A stretch of DNA of 38,458 nt from CAZHVS01 sp964536015 (lineage in GTDB: Bacteria > Bacteroidota > Ignavibacteria > Ignavibacteriales > Ignavibacteriaceae). A program made the position numbers and the translations under genes. The stretch covers positions 1-38,458 of the forward strand of contig CAZHVS010000026.1 in assembly GCA_964536015.1 (NCBI GenBank). Reading direction: 5' to 3'. This document shows positions 1 to 9,271 of this stretch, one piece after another. The first letter of the stretch is position 1, and every line of letters begins with the position of its first letter. The notes below the pieces were generated by a model. That model did no database searches. It saw nothing but the letters and a program-made list of their open reading frames with translations, and was not told where the DNA came from.

Positions 1-33
1 CTAATTTCCTTGCATAAAACTTCACCTCACAAA

Positions 34-61
34 CAAAAAAGCCCCGCTTACAAGCAGAGCT
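34..61 (-). terminator. Intrinsic terminator downstream of the BatA-like gene
   Basis: Read on the minus strand, AGCTCTGC pairs with GCGGGGCT (8 bp including G-U pairs) around a 6-nt loop and is followed by a run of T. It lies about 55 nt after the stop codon of the BatA-like gene and would end the aconitase/BatA-like transcript. On the plus strand the hairpin is followed by A, so it should act in one direction only. Confidence 0.75.
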
Positions 62-115
62 AAAAAACTTCATAACAAATTCAACTAAATATTAACATAC
101 TATCCCAGCCAAACT

Positions 116-2221
116 CTATTTTACCACCTCCAACATATCTTTTTTCGCACTCTTCGCAACGAACATTTCTATCAACGCTATCAAAAATACCAGCATCAAA
201 AACATTTTCCACAACTCCGAACCATAACGAGCCTGCTTTACTGCCCTTACAATATCATCATCTGCTTTAATAAAAGCCGCATTGCTTTTCGCTTTAATTT
301 TCTGCAAATAATCTTTTAATTCTTTATCGCTCATATACTTTACAACAGACTCCAGCGGATTTGCATTCACAGAAACATAATCCATCAACTTATTTCCCGA
401 GAGAAATTTATAATTACCTATTTCACTCAACCCATCGTAATTAAAATACAAACCCTCATCACCATTATTAATTGCAATATTTTCTTCCTTCTCTTTCGGC
501 AAAATAACTTTTATCTGTTTCCCCGCGTATCTGGAAAGATTTAATTCATATTTGTTCCCTGCAATAAAGTTTGTATCCTCTCTCTCTCTCGATGAAAGAT
601 ACAAAACTGACTTATAAATCAACGGCACAAAAATATTTTTCAACGGAAAATTACTTTGTTCAATGTTCGGACAAACTGACATCAACAAAATCTTTCCTTT
701 TTCGTATTTATACTCCGCAAGGAATGATGAATTATCATTTAAACCGATAATATTTTTCCCTGCACCAGCAGTAAAGAAACGAAAGTATGAATAGATATCA
801 GGTGACTCGATTTTTCTTTGTCGTTTATCGCTAAAAAGATTTCCAAACAACGGATGTTCATAATCAATTGAAGAAAAATTTATCTTATCCGAAGAATTTT
901 TTAAGTCTATAAATGAATTTGCATGAGGAATATTAAGTTCGCTGCAAATTTTATTTACTGAAGCAATAGTTGATTTATTTCCCGGAGAAAATAATAAACC
1001 GCCGCCTGCTTTTAAGTACTCTTTAAGTCGGGATAAGTTGTCTGCGTTTTCAGAACCATTAATTATAATTGCTTCATACCTGTTTACATCAATAGATGAA
1101 ACAAGTTTTAGGCTCTTTTGTTCAATCTCGATGAAGTTCTTACTATCGCCTGCACTTAATGCGAGTTGAATAAATCGCGAATCATCGGGAGAGTCATTCA
1201 AAATTAATAACGGTAATTTATCGGGTACAACAATAGCGGCATAGCGACGATTATCCCGCATCATTTCATCATCTTCTATTTCTACAAATATTTCATTGAA
1301 TCCCGAGTTCTTTATTACAGATTCAAACTCAACTTCTTTTGTCTCACCGGCATTTAAAGTTATACTTTTCTGTGCTGATCGTTCTCCATTTATAAATAAC
1401 GATACAACAAAATTATTTAATGTCCGGTTGGAGTAATTTGTAACAAATGCACTCAAACTTATTGTCTTATCTTTTTGAAATATTTGTGAATTCAGTTTTA
1501 GATTATCAATTCCTGAATTGAATACATCTTTTAACGGGAAACTGAAGAAATATAATCTTACCTTATCATTAAGTAATTCAGAAAAGTCAGAAAATACTTT
1601 TTCATCTGCCAGCCGGCTTTCTTGAAAGTCGGAAATTATATAAATCTCTTTATTAAAATTCTTAGATTCTTCAAGTAAGGTTGCCGCTTTTATAACAGCA
1701 TTATGAATTGTTCCACTTATATCTGAAGTAGTGAAGGTAGTTATTTGTCTTTTTATCTCTTCAAGGTTATTTGTCAACACACTTTTTGTTGATGACTGCT
1801 CTCCCGTAAAAATAATTGCTGCATCATCTCCATCTTTTAACAGGTTTAGCAGTTTAAGTGCAATGGCTTTTGATTGATTGATATAAGAACCACGTGAATC
1901 AATCACTTCCATACTAAAAGTATTGTCGATTATAAAGACTGCAGTAGTTTTAGCAACAGAAGCCGCACCTCCAATCGAAATTCCTTCCAGTGTAGGACGT
2001 GCAAATGCAGTAACAAGAAAAAGAACAATAAGCATACGCAAAGCAAGCAATATCCATTGCTTCAGTTTGATCTTTCTTATTTTATTTTTTTGCAGTTCCT
2101 TAAGGAACATCAATGTACTGAATTCAATCTTTTTCAATTTGCGCAAATTTAAAAGATGAATAAGAACAGGAATTGATGCTGCAATTAATCCAAATAAAAC
2201 TGCGGGATTAAGGAAAGTCAT
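116..2221 (-). CDS. BatA-like membrane-anchored von Willebrand factor A protein
   Basis: The 701-residue protein has the N-terminal BatA ('aerotolerance regulator') domain over about residues 1-80: a first membrane helix, the LIHLLNLRK stretch, then a second helix near residues 57-75. A von Willebrand A domain begins near residue 90 with a MIDAS-like DNTFS, in which the first Ser of the usual DxSxS is Thr. The middle holds beta-rich and glutamine-amidotransferase-like segments (YEAIIINGSENAD, GGGLLFSPGNK). A C-terminal membrane helix lies near residues 677-695. Members of this family in Bacteroidota sit with MoxR ATPases or in isolation and are thought to act in envelope stress or metalloprotein assembly; the exact role is unknown. 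It starts 26 nt after the aconitase stop and is probably co-transcribed with it. No MoxR/BatB partner is visible in the window. Confidence 0.85.
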   Translation of the reverse strand: MTFLNPAVLFGLIAASIPVLIHLLNLRKLKKIEFSTLMFLKELQKNKIRKIKLKQWILLALRMLIVLFLVTAFARPTLEGISIGGAASVAKTTAVFIIDNTFSMEVIDSRGSYINQSKAIALKLLNLLKDGDDAAIIFTGEQSSTKSVLTNNLEEIKRQITTFTTSDISGTIHNAVIKAATLLEESKNFNKEIYIISDFQESRLADEKVFSDFSELLNDKVRLYFFSFPLKDVFNSGIDNLKLNSQIFQKDKTISLSAFVTNYSNRTLNNFVVSLFINGERSAQKSITLNAGETKEVEFESVIKNSGFNEIFVEIEDDEMMRDNRRYAAIVVPDKLPLLILNDSPDDSRFIQLALSAGDSKNFIEIEQKSLKLVSSIDVNRYEAIIINGSENADNLSRLKEYLKAGGGLLFSPGNKSTIASVNKICSELNIPHANSFIDLKNSSDKINFSSIDYEHPLFGNLFSDKRQRKIESPDIYSYFRFFTAGAGKNIIGLNDNSSFLAEYKYEKGKILLMSVCPNIEQSNFPLKNIFVPLIYKSVLYLSSREREDTNFIAGNKYELNLSRYAGKQIKVILPKEKEENIAINNGDEGLYFNYDGLSEIGNYKFLSGNKLMDYVSVNANPLESVVKYMSDKELKDYLQKIKAKSNAAFIKADDDIVRAVKQARYGSELWKMFLMLVFLIALIEMFVAKSAKKDMLEVVK

Positions 2222-2247
2222 TAGCTAATAATTTCCATAATTAAAAT

Positions 2248-4518
2248 TTATTTTCCTTTGGCAATTAAGTTCAAAGCACTTCCCGCTTTAAACCATTCAA
2301 ATTGTCTTTCATTAAATGAATGATTTAAAAGAATTTCTTCACTCGAATCGTCGGAATGTTTAATAATCATTTTAACAGGTTTGCCAGGTTTAAATTCATT
2401 TAATCCAACAATACTGATTTTATCATCTTCTTTTATTTTATCATAGTCAGCAGGGTTTGCAAATGTCAATGGTAGCATACCTTGTTTCTTTAAGTTGGTT
2501 TCATGAATGCGTGCAAAACTTTTTACTATAATAGCTTTACCATTAAGAAATCTTGGCTCAAGAGCAGCATGTTCTCTTGAAGAACCTTCTCCATAGTTTT
2601 CGTCTCCCACAATAACCCATCCAATATTCATTGCCTTATATTCGCGTGCAACTTCAGGGACAGATTTATACTCGCCGGTATAAATATTTTTTGTTTTTCC
2701 TGCATCACCCGTAAATGAATTGATTGCACCGATAAACATATTATTGGAGATGTTATCAAGATGTCCGCGGTATTTTAACCACGGTCCCGCCATCGAAATA
2801 TGATCGGTTGTACATTTGCCTTTTGCTTTTAGAAGGACAGGAATGTCAATAAAATCTTTTCCATCCCATGGTGAGAATGGTTTAAGTAGTTGTAAACGTT
2901 CACTTGCAGGATCAACTATTACTTCAACTTTACTTCCATCTTCAGGTGGCGAAATAAATCCGCCTTCTCCTTTATCGAAACCCTTTGCAGGTAATTCATC
3001 GCCAACCGGAATTTCTAATTTAACCTTTTCACCTTTTTCATTAATAAGTTCGTCGGTTAAAGGATTAAAAGATAAACTGCCAGAAATTGCAAGTGCAGTG
3101 GTTATTTCAGGACTTGCAACAAAAGCTAAGGTTTCTGCATTCCCATCATTTCGTTTTGCAAAGTTTCTATTAAAAGAAGTAACAATTGTATTTCGTTCAC
3201 CTGTTTGTATATCCATCCGCTTCCACATTCCAATACAAGGACCACAAGCGTTTGCAAGAATTGTTGCACCAAATTCTTCAAGAATTTTTAATTGTCCGTC
3301 TCTTTCAATTGTTGCTCTTACCTGCTCGCTTCCGGGTGTAACTGTAAAACTTGATTTTGCTTTTAATCCTTTGGCAAGCGCCTGTTTTGCAATCGAAGCA
3401 GCTCTATCAATGTCTTCATAACTTGAATTCGTGCAGCTACCGATTAGAGAAACGGATATTTTATCAGGATAATTTTTTTCAATCACAGCATTTTTCATTT
3501 CCGAAATTTTCCATGCAAGGTCTGGTGTAAAAGGACCATTAATGTGCGGTTCAAGTTCATCAAGATTTATTTCAATAACAGAATCAAAATAATTTTCGGG
3601 TGATTGATAAATTTCTTCATCGTCAGTTAAAACATCTTTCATCGTTTCAACAATTTCGGCAAGGTCTGTTCTTCCTGTTGATTTTAAGTATCTTATCATG
3701 CTCTCATCAAACGGAAAGACAGAAGTTGTTGCACCAATTTCAGCACCCATGTTACAAATAGTTCCCTTGCCAGTACACGAAATTGATTCTGCCCCTTCAC
3801 CAAAATATTCAACAATTGCACCAGTGCCACCTTTTACAGTCAAAAGCCCTGCAACCTTAAGAATAACATCTTTTGGTGAAGTCCAGCCGTTAAGTTTTCC
3901 TTTTAAGTGAACACCAATTAATTTTGGAAATTTCAATTCCCATGGCATCCCCGCCATTACATCAACAGCATCTGCTCCACCCACACCAATTGCAAGCATT
4001 CCAAGTCCACCAGCATTTGGAGTATGTGAATCTGTTCCAATCATCATACCGCCGGGAAAAGCATAATTTTCCAAAACAACTTGATGAATAATTCCGGCAC
4101 CTGGTTTCCAGAAGCCAATTCCATACTTACGACTTACACTTTCAAGAAAATCATAGACTTCTTTGTTTTCGTCATTTGCTTTTTTAAGATCATCATTTGC
4201 ACCTAACTGTGCCTGGATAAGATGATCACAATGAACAGTAGTTGGAACTGCAGTGGTTTTCTTTCCTGCTGACATAAACTGAAGCAGAGCCATTTGTGCA
4301 GTTGCATCCTGCATTGCAACTCTGTCGGGTGAAAAATCGGCAAAATCTTTTCCTCTTAACAAAGGAGTCGAAGGTAGATCATACAAATGTGAATACAAAA
4401 TCTTTTCTGCATAAGTCAAAGGAGTTCCTGTTATTTTTCTAGCAGCAATTATTATGTCCGACATTTTTTTGTAAATATTTTTAATCATTTCTATATCAGC
4501 AGTCATAGCAGCACTCAT
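2248..4518 (-). CDS. Aconitate hydratase, mitochondrial-type
   Basis: This enzyme interconverts citrate and isocitrate in the TCA cycle using a [4Fe-4S] cluster. The 756-residue length fits the mitochondrial-type branch rather than the longer AcnA/IRP-like branch. Visible family motifs are MMIGTDSHTPNAGG, the cluster ligands in GSCTNSSYED (Cys near 362) and ACGPCIGMW (Cys near 424 and 427), and the C-terminal swivelling domain with GDENYGEGSSREHAALEPR. Several in-frame ATGs occur at the start (residues 1, 5, 11). An AGAGGA sits only 1 nt before the first ATG and 13 nt before the second, so MTADIEMI... is also plausible. The gene is divergent from the FAD dehydrogenase; the 115-nt gap should hold both promoters, but I could not fix them. 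Confidence 0.95.
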   Translation of the reverse strand: MSAAMTADIEMIKNIYKKMSDIIIAARKITGTPLTYAEKILYSHLYDLPSTPLLRGKDFADFSPDRVAMQDATAQMALLQFMSAGKKTTAVPTTVHCDHLIQAQLGANDDLKKANDENKEVYDFLESVSRKYGIGFWKPGAGIIHQVVLENYAFPGGMMIGTDSHTPNAGGLGMLAIGVGGADAVDVMAGMPWELKFPKLIGVHLKGKLNGWTSPKDVILKVAGLLTVKGGTGAIVEYFGEGAESISCTGKGTICNMGAEIGATTSVFPFDESMIRYLKSTGRTDLAEIVETMKDVLTDDEEIYQSPENYFDSVIEINLDELEPHINGPFTPDLAWKISEMKNAVIEKNYPDKISVSLIGSCTNSSYEDIDRAASIAKQALAKGLKAKSSFTVTPGSEQVRATIERDGQLKILEEFGATILANACGPCIGMWKRMDIQTGERNTIVTSFNRNFAKRNDGNAETLAFVASPEITTALAISGSLSFNPLTDELINEKGEKVKLEIPVGDELPAKGFDKGEGGFISPPEDGSKVEVIVDPASERLQLLKPFSPWDGKDFIDIPVLLKAKGKCTTDHISMAGPWLKYRGHLDNISNNMFIGAINSFTGDAGKTKNIYTGEYKSVPEVAREYKAMNIGWVIVGDENYGEGSSREHAALEPRFLNGKAIIVKSFARIHETNLKKQGMLPLTFANPADYDKIKEDDKISIVGLNEFKPGKPVKMIIKHSDDSSEEILLNHSFNERQFEWFKAGSALNLIAKGK

Positions 4519-4633
4519 TCCTCTTTTTGTTTATTTGTTCCAAAATTACGAAATATTTTTTTTAGAAGTTAAAACGAAATTTGCGTATTAGTAGTTCTAT
4601 TTATAGTTTTCTAGCAACAAAAAGAGTAAATAT

Positions 4634-6118
4634 ATGATTGTAAAAACTATCCAGGATGAAATACAGAGTTTTTTAGTTGATGCTTCCAATTACAAGGGAA
4701 ATTGTGAGGCAGTTTATTTTCCAGATTCCGCTGATGATGTTAAAGAAATTATTAAAGAAGCAAACAAAAGCAAAACTGCGATTACAATTGCCGGAAACGG
4801 AACAGGATTGACAGGAGGTAGAGTGCCAATTGGTGGTATTGTTGTCTCGACAGAAAAACTGAATAAGATAAGAGAAATTAATACGGAAAATAATTTTGCG
4901 CAGGTGCAGGCAGGAGTTGTCTTAAATGATTTTCAAAACTGTCTAAATGAAAAAAAATATTTTTATCCGCCTGATCCTACTGAAACAAATTGTTTTATTG
5001 GCGGAGTAATTGCAACAAATGCTTCCGGTGCAAAAACATTTATGTATGGTGCAACAAGAAATTTTGTTGAAGCTCTTGATATAGTTTTACCTGATGGAAA
5101 TACATTAAGTTTAAAAAGGGGAAGCGTATTTGCTAAGGGAAATAAAATTTCTTTTAATTCAAATGAAGGCAGGTTTTATCAAATAGAAATTCCGAATTAT
5201 AAAATGCCTGTTGTCAAAAATGCTGCAGGTTATTTTATTAAAGATGAAATGGATGCTATAGATCTTTTTGTCGGAAGCGAAGGCACACTTAGTATAATAA
5301 CAGAAGCAAAAATAAAAATTCTACAAATGCCCGAGAAAATTTTATCGTGTGTTGTTTTTTTTGAATCTGAATATGATGGGATGAATTTTATTTCAGAAGC
5401 AAGATGTGTTTCTAAGAGCAACATTAATGAAAATAATTTCAGGCGGATAAATGCACGAGCTTTGGAATTCTGGGATGAAAAAGCTTTAAGATTTTTACAG
5501 GAAGATTATCAACAAATAAAATTGTCATACAAATGTGCTGTGTGGTTTGAACAGGAGTTAACATCAGTTAATGAGGATTTTATAATGAACGAATGGACAT
5601 CACTGATAGAAAAACATAATGGAAACGAAAATGATGTATGGGTGGGACTTTCGAACAATGAAATAGATGAAATAAAAAATTTTCGCCATGCTATTTCTTA
5701 TAAGGTTAATGAATTTATTACACGAAACAATTTTAGAAAATTGGGAACAGATGTAGCAGTGCCCGATAAACATTTCGAAAAATTTTACTTTAATTGTAAA
5801 AATATGGTCGCTGATGCAAATATTAATTATGTTGCTTATGGACATTTCGGAAATTCGCATCTTCACCTAAATATGCTTCCTGTAAATGAAAAGCAATTCG
5901 TTTTGGGAAAAGAAATTTATAAATGCATTTGTATGGAAGCAGTAAGACTTGGAGGAACTGTTTCAGCAGAGCATGGAATTGGAAAAATGAAAACCGATTA
6001 TCTTGTTATGATGTATGGCGAGAAGAATGTTCGGGAAATGGCAAAAATTAAAAAATATCTTGACCCAAATTTAATTTTAAATATTGGAAATGTATTTAAT
6101 AAGGAATACTTATTGTAA
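4634..6118 (+). CDS. FAD-linked oxidase, D-lactate/glycolate dehydrogenase (GlcD-like)
   Basis: The 494-residue protein is a VAO/PCMH-fold flavoprotein. The FAD-binding domain carries AGNGTGLTGGRVPIGG near residue 55, PPDPTE and GGVIATNASGAKTFMYG near 120-140, and VGSEGTLSIITEAKI near 215. The FAD-oxidase C-terminal domain carries YGHFGNSHLHLNMLP and GGTVSAEHGIGKMK, including the conserved catalytic-region histidines, and ends with DPNLILNIGNVF. The family oxidises D-2-hydroxyacids such as D-lactate or glycolate and passes electrons to quinone or a partner protein. There is no fused 4Fe-4S domain and no adjacent GlcF-like subunit, so it is probably a stand-alone enzyme. The exact substrate cannot be read from sequence. 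The ATG follows an A-rich stretch with only a weak SD. Confidence 0.85.
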   Translation: MIVKTIQDEIQSFLVDASNYKGNCEAVYFPDSADDVKEIIKEANKSKTAITIAGNGTGLTGGRVPIGGIVVSTEKLNKIREINTENNFAQVQAGVVLNDFQNCLNEKKYFYPPDPTETNCFIGGVIATNASGAKTFMYGATRNFVEALDIVLPDGNTLSLKRGSVFAKGNKISFNSNEGRFYQIEIPNYKMPVVKNAAGYFIKDEMDAIDLFVGSEGTLSIITEAKIKILQMPEKILSCVVFFESEYDGMNFISEARCVSKSNINENNFRRINARALEFWDEKALRFLQEDYQQIKLSYKCAVWFEQELTSVNEDFIMNEWTSLIEKHNGNENDVWVGLSNNEIDEIKNFRHAISYKVNEFITRNNFRKLGTDVAVPDKHFEKFYFNCKNMVADANINYVAYGHFGNSHLHLNMLPVNEKQFVLGKEIYKCICMEAVRLGGTVSAEHGIGKMKTDYLVMMYGEKNVREMAKIKKYLDPNLILNIGNVFNKEYLL

Positions 6119-6165
6119 TACTTTGTTACTGTGGGAAAATTTAATAAGATATTAAAGGAACGATA

Positions 6166-7005
6166 ATGAAACATTATTTTGCACAAAATTATGATTTTAA
6201 CGATTCGAAATTAGTATCCGTAATAGATGAAGTTCCTTTGTGGTCGGCTCCTTTTGGATTAACTCTGTTAGAAAATATTTTAGTTAAACCCAAAATGAAG
6301 GTGCTTGATATCGGCTGCGGAACAGGATTTCCATTGATTGAACTTGCACAGCGACTAGGAACATCAAGTTTTGTTTATGGAATTGACCCATGGGAAAAAG
6401 CAATAGAAAGAACTGAAGAAAAACTGAAAATTTATGATGTGTCTAATGTTAAAACGCTTAAAGGTCAAGCTGAAGAATTGCCCTTTGCTAACAACTTCTT
6501 TGATTTGATTACTTCCAATAATGGATTAAATAATGTTGAAGATGTTCAAAAAGTTTTTGCAGAAATAAGCCGTGTGGCTAAAAGAAATTCGCAACTGATT
6601 TTCACTTATAACCTTCCCGGAACAATGAAGGAATTTTATGATATATACAGGTTGTCATTAAAAGAATTAAAACTTGAAAGTCTGGTTAAGAATATTGATG
6701 AACATATTTTCCACAAAAGGAAGCCGGTTGCTTTTTATAAAAAAATATTAAAGGATAATGGTTATTGTATTCAAAAAGCTATTTACAAAAAATTTAATTT
6801 TAACTATCTGGATGGAACAACAATGTTAAATCATTTCTTCATTCGTCTTGCTTTTATCGAAAGCTGGGAAGGAATTGTTCCTTTAAATAAAATTAAAGTT
6901 GTTTTTGAGACAATCGAGAAAAAATTAAATGGGATAGCTAAAAAATACGGAAAGCTTGTGCTTACAATTCCCTATGTATGTCTTGATTGCAAAAAAGAAA
7001 AATAA
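6166..7005 (+). CDS. Class I SAM-dependent methyltransferase
   Basis: The 279-residue protein has a class I Rossmann methyltransferase core. Motif I is VLDIGCGTGFPLIELAQ near residue 45, an acidic residue ends beta-2 in YGIDPWEKAI, and a motif II/III region reads LPFANNFFDLITSNNGLNNV. This pattern is common in UbiE/Methyltransf_11-type small-molecule enzymes. The C-terminal third has no motif I recognise; it ends with a CxxC (PYVCLDCKKEK) that could bind metal. It starts 47 nt after the FAD dehydrogenase with a good SD (AAAGGA before ATG) and is probably in the same transcript. The substrate is unknown. Confidence 0.8.
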   Translation: MKHYFAQNYDFNDSKLVSVIDEVPLWSAPFGLTLLENILVKPKMKVLDIGCGTGFPLIELAQRLGTSSFVYGIDPWEKAIERTEEKLKIYDVSNVKTLKGQAEELPFANNFFDLITSNNGLNNVEDVQKVFAEISRVAKRNSQLIFTYNLPGTMKEFYDIYRLSLKELKLESLVKNIDEHIFHKRKPVAFYKKILKDNGYCIQKAIYKKFNFNYLDGTTMLNHFFIRLAFIESWEGIVPLNKIKVVFETIEKKLNGIAKKYGKLVLTIPYVCLDCKKEK

Positions 7006-7029
7006 GCCGTTGCTAAATATATTATAAAA

Positions 7030-7863
7030 CTATTTCTTAAGTCGTTTTATAAGTTCATTAATTAATATTTTAGATTGAACAGAATAGCTTTTAAAAATAT
7101 CTTTGTCTTTTTTTAATGCATTAAGATGTTTAAGAATAGTTTCAACATCTCCACGCTGTAAAGGCCCTGATAATGCTTTAATAATGCCATTTTTTTCAAT
7201 ATTTGCAAGGGTGCTTTTAGCAAGAGGCAGTAATAATGGTACAACAGATTTTTTTTTAATCCCAGCTTTTAATAATAAATTCCTGGCAATCAAAAAATTT
7301 GCTATCATAAAATTCGAAGCAAAAACACCGGCAAGATGATAAAATATTTTTCTTGGTTCGGAAACCTTTACCGGGATTAAATTTAATTTATTACAAAAAG
7401 CATAAAATAATTTTTCAGTATTTATTTCACTGCTTTCTATACAAGCGTAACATCCTGCAATGTCAAATGCTTTCCGTTCAGGAAAAGTTTGCATTAAGTG
7501 AATTGACCCTCCCGAAGCTCCTTTTTTGAATAAGGGATTGAATATATTTTTACTGATGACTCCGGAAAGGTGAACAAATAATTTTTGTGTAAAATCAATT
7601 CTTGTTTTTAATAAGGAAGAAACAACATTTTTAATTTCATCGTCCGGCACAACTATTATAAAAAAATTATTTTCGCTTGTGATTGCAGAAAAAGAAGTTG
7701 CAAAGTTTTTTATTTGATAATGATTAGCCAGAGTTTTGGCCGACTTAATTTTTTTACTAATTATAAGTTTTGGTGTTAGCTTGATATTGTGTAATGCGTC
7801 AACTATTGAATAAGCTATTTTGCCAGCACCTATAATAACAATATTTAAGTCTTGTAACTTCAA
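7030..7863 (-). CDS. Rossmann-fold DUF2520 protein, non-ATG start
   Basis: The predicted protein has about 277 residues. It begins with an NAD(P)-binding Rossmann motif (LNIVIIGAGKIAYSIVDAL) of the F420/pyrroline-reductase type and ends in a helical DUF2520-like domain (FYHLAGVFASNFMIANFLIA; GPLQRGDVETILKHL). Family members are uncharacterised dehydrogenase-like proteins. The frame has no ATG near its start. I chose the TTG at 7863, which lies 4 nt after the AmrB stop and gives MKLQDLNIVIIG. The longer TTG start at 7902 would only translate the AmrB 3' end in another frame. A TAATG overlap exists at the AmrB stop but leads straight to TGA; one extra T in CTTTG would connect it to this frame. 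It is last in the tnaA-amrA-amrB run. Confidence 0.75.
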   Translation of the reverse strand: MKLQDLNIVIIGAGKIAYSIVDALHNIKLTPKLIISKKIKSAKTLANHYQIKNFATSFSAITSENNFFIIVVPDDEIKNVVSSLLKTRIDFTQKLFVHLSGVISKNIFNPLFKKGASGGSIHLMQTFPERKAFDIAGCYACIESSEINTEKLFYAFCNKLNLIPVKVSEPRKIFYHLAGVFASNFMIANFLIARNLLLKAGIKKKSVVPLLLPLAKSTLANIEKNGIIKALSGPLQRGDVETILKHLNALKKDKDIFKSYSVQSKILINELIKRLKK

Positions 7864-7867
7864 AGCA

Positions 7868-8686
7868 TTAATCGTAGATAATCGCAGAAAGATAACCCAC
7901 AACTTCTCTTAGTTCACCAGAGGCATCACCGGAATCACTTCTATGAATGACTTCTGATTTAACCTGTCTTGAAAGAGCACACGCTTTCATCATAGCAACT
8001 ATAGGTCCACCACCACACGCTTCACATCTTCTCTGATCAAGAGCAAGAAGCAAACCATCATAATCGTATTCTTCTATTTTTTTTGCAACGATTGAATCCA
8101 GTCTATTGGCTTCATTTCGTGAGTAAAAATGTGAGAGATCGGAACTTGCAACTATTAAGGTTTTTTCATTTATTACAGTTGATAATTTATGAGCAAGTAC
8201 ACTCACTAAATTTTCATTTTGATCACCCATTACTACAGGTACCAATTTGAAATCGTTTAAAACACTTTGAAGAAAGGGAAGTTGTACTTCGAGGGCGTGT
8301 TCCTGGTTGTGTCCTTGTTGCCCGGGAAAAATATATTTTTCTTGTTTTAATAGTTGCTTTCTGAGCTCTATATCAACATCAATAACTCCCAGAGGAGTTT
8401 CGTAAGCGTCCCCGTCATAAATGCATATGCCCGGAAAATACTCACGGTGACTTGGTGAAATGACGACTACAGTTTCATATTTTTTATCTTTAATTGCATT
8501 ATAAGCATACGCAGCGGTTCTACCAGAATACTTATATCCAGCATGAGGAGAGATGAGTCCATAAATATTTTTTGCTGTAAAAGTAGTTTTGTTGTTTTCA
8601 AGCAGAGAATTTATTTCTTCACTGAGTTCAATTTTAGAGTGTGGATAAAAATATCCGGCAACAACAGGTTTTCTAATTTTTTTCAC
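7868..8686 (-). CDS. amrB: AmmeMemoRadiSam system protein B (Memo family)
   Basis: The 272-residue protein belongs to the Memo family, which has the fold of class III non-haem iron dioxygenases. Visible family motifs are RKPVVAGYFYP at the N-terminus, LISPHAGYKYSGRTAAYAY, NQEHALEVQLPFLQ, VASSDLSHFY and EACGGGPIVAMM. The conserved histidines of the putative metal site (PHAGY, EHALE, LSHF) are present. The gene starts at GTG and overlaps the end of amrA by 14 nt, implying translational coupling. AmrA, AmrB and a radical SAM protein form the AmmeMemoRadiSam set in many bacteria; the biochemical role is not settled. The radical SAM partner is not in this window. Confidence 0.9.
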   Translation of the reverse strand: MKKIRKPVVAGYFYPHSKIELSEEINSLLENNKTTFTAKNIYGLISPHAGYKYSGRTAAYAYNAIKDKKYETVVVISPSHREYFPGICIYDGDAYETPLGVIDVDIELRKQLLKQEKYIFPGQQGHNQEHALEVQLPFLQSVLNDFKLVPVVMGDQNENLVSVLAHKLSTVINEKTLIVASSDLSHFYSRNEANRLDSIVAKKIEEYDYDGLLLALDQRRCEACGGGPIVAMMKACALSRQVKSEVIHRSDSGDASGELREVVGYLSAIIYD

Positions 8687-9251
8687 CGGTCAACCAATTA
8701 TGTTTTTCTTCTTCAAAAACTTCCGCTGAAAATGATAAGAGATTTATTTTTTTTTCTCTCCATAGGTATGGGTCTAATCCTCCTTTCTCGCATAGTGCAG
8801 TAAGAAAACCGTCAACAGAAAGATTGTATTCTTCAGCAACTTGTGGAAGTAGAACGCCATATCCTTCGGGTTCATCAACAATTAATCCATGCTTTCCTAT
8901 GATAATTTCATTATAATCATTAACTAGAACCGGTGGAGTTAAAACGGATATCTCTAAATGAATTTGTGATAATTCTGTGTTTAATAAAGGTGGAAATCTT
9001 GGATCCTCGGTTGCTGCAAGTATTGCGGCATTGCAAACAGTGTTGAATAAGGGCATATCGCTTGTAATATAACCAATACAACCACGCAGCAAATTTTCTT
9101 TTCGTAATGTTACAAAAGCTCCCATTTTTAAAGCAAGCCGCGGAAAAATATTGTAATCAATAGTCGGAAGTGATAAGTTATCAAACAGAGTAGATATTGC
9201 ACTCCTTGCGCTTAAAAGCAGAACACCTTTTTCATCTTTTGTTAACAGCAT
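8673..9251 (-). CDS. amrA: AmmeMemoRadiSam system protein A (AMMECR1 domain)
   Basis: The protein of about 192 residues is a single AMMECR1 domain with the diagnostic LLRGCIGYI and the following EDPRFPPL, plus GVLLPQVAEEYNLSVDGFL near the C-terminus. I start it at ATG 9251 (MLLTKDEKGVLL) because this matches the family's usual N-terminus; a GTG four codons upstream is also in frame. It lies 20 nt after the DUF4905-like gene and overlaps amrB by 14 nt. AMMECR1 domains are conserved in all domains of life with unclear activity; the RGCIGY segment is the invariant surface motif. Confidence 0.9.
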   Translation of the reverse strand: MLLTKDEKGVLLLSARSAISTLFDNLSLPTIDYNIFPRLALKMGAFVTLRKENLLRGCIGYITSDMPLFNTVCNAAILAATEDPRFPPLLNTELSQIHLEISVLTPPVLVNDYNEIIIGKHGLIVDEPEGYGVLLPQVAEEYNLSVDGFLTALCEKGGLDPYLWREKKINLLSFSAEVFEEEKHNWLTGEKN

Positions 9252-9271
9252 ATTTATACTCACTCAAGTAT

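Noticed and set aside
2816..3421. 201-codon open frame antisense to aconitase
   Set aside because: It is a shadow of the aconitase coding frame; the sense strand has all family motifs and the antisense translation resembles nothing.
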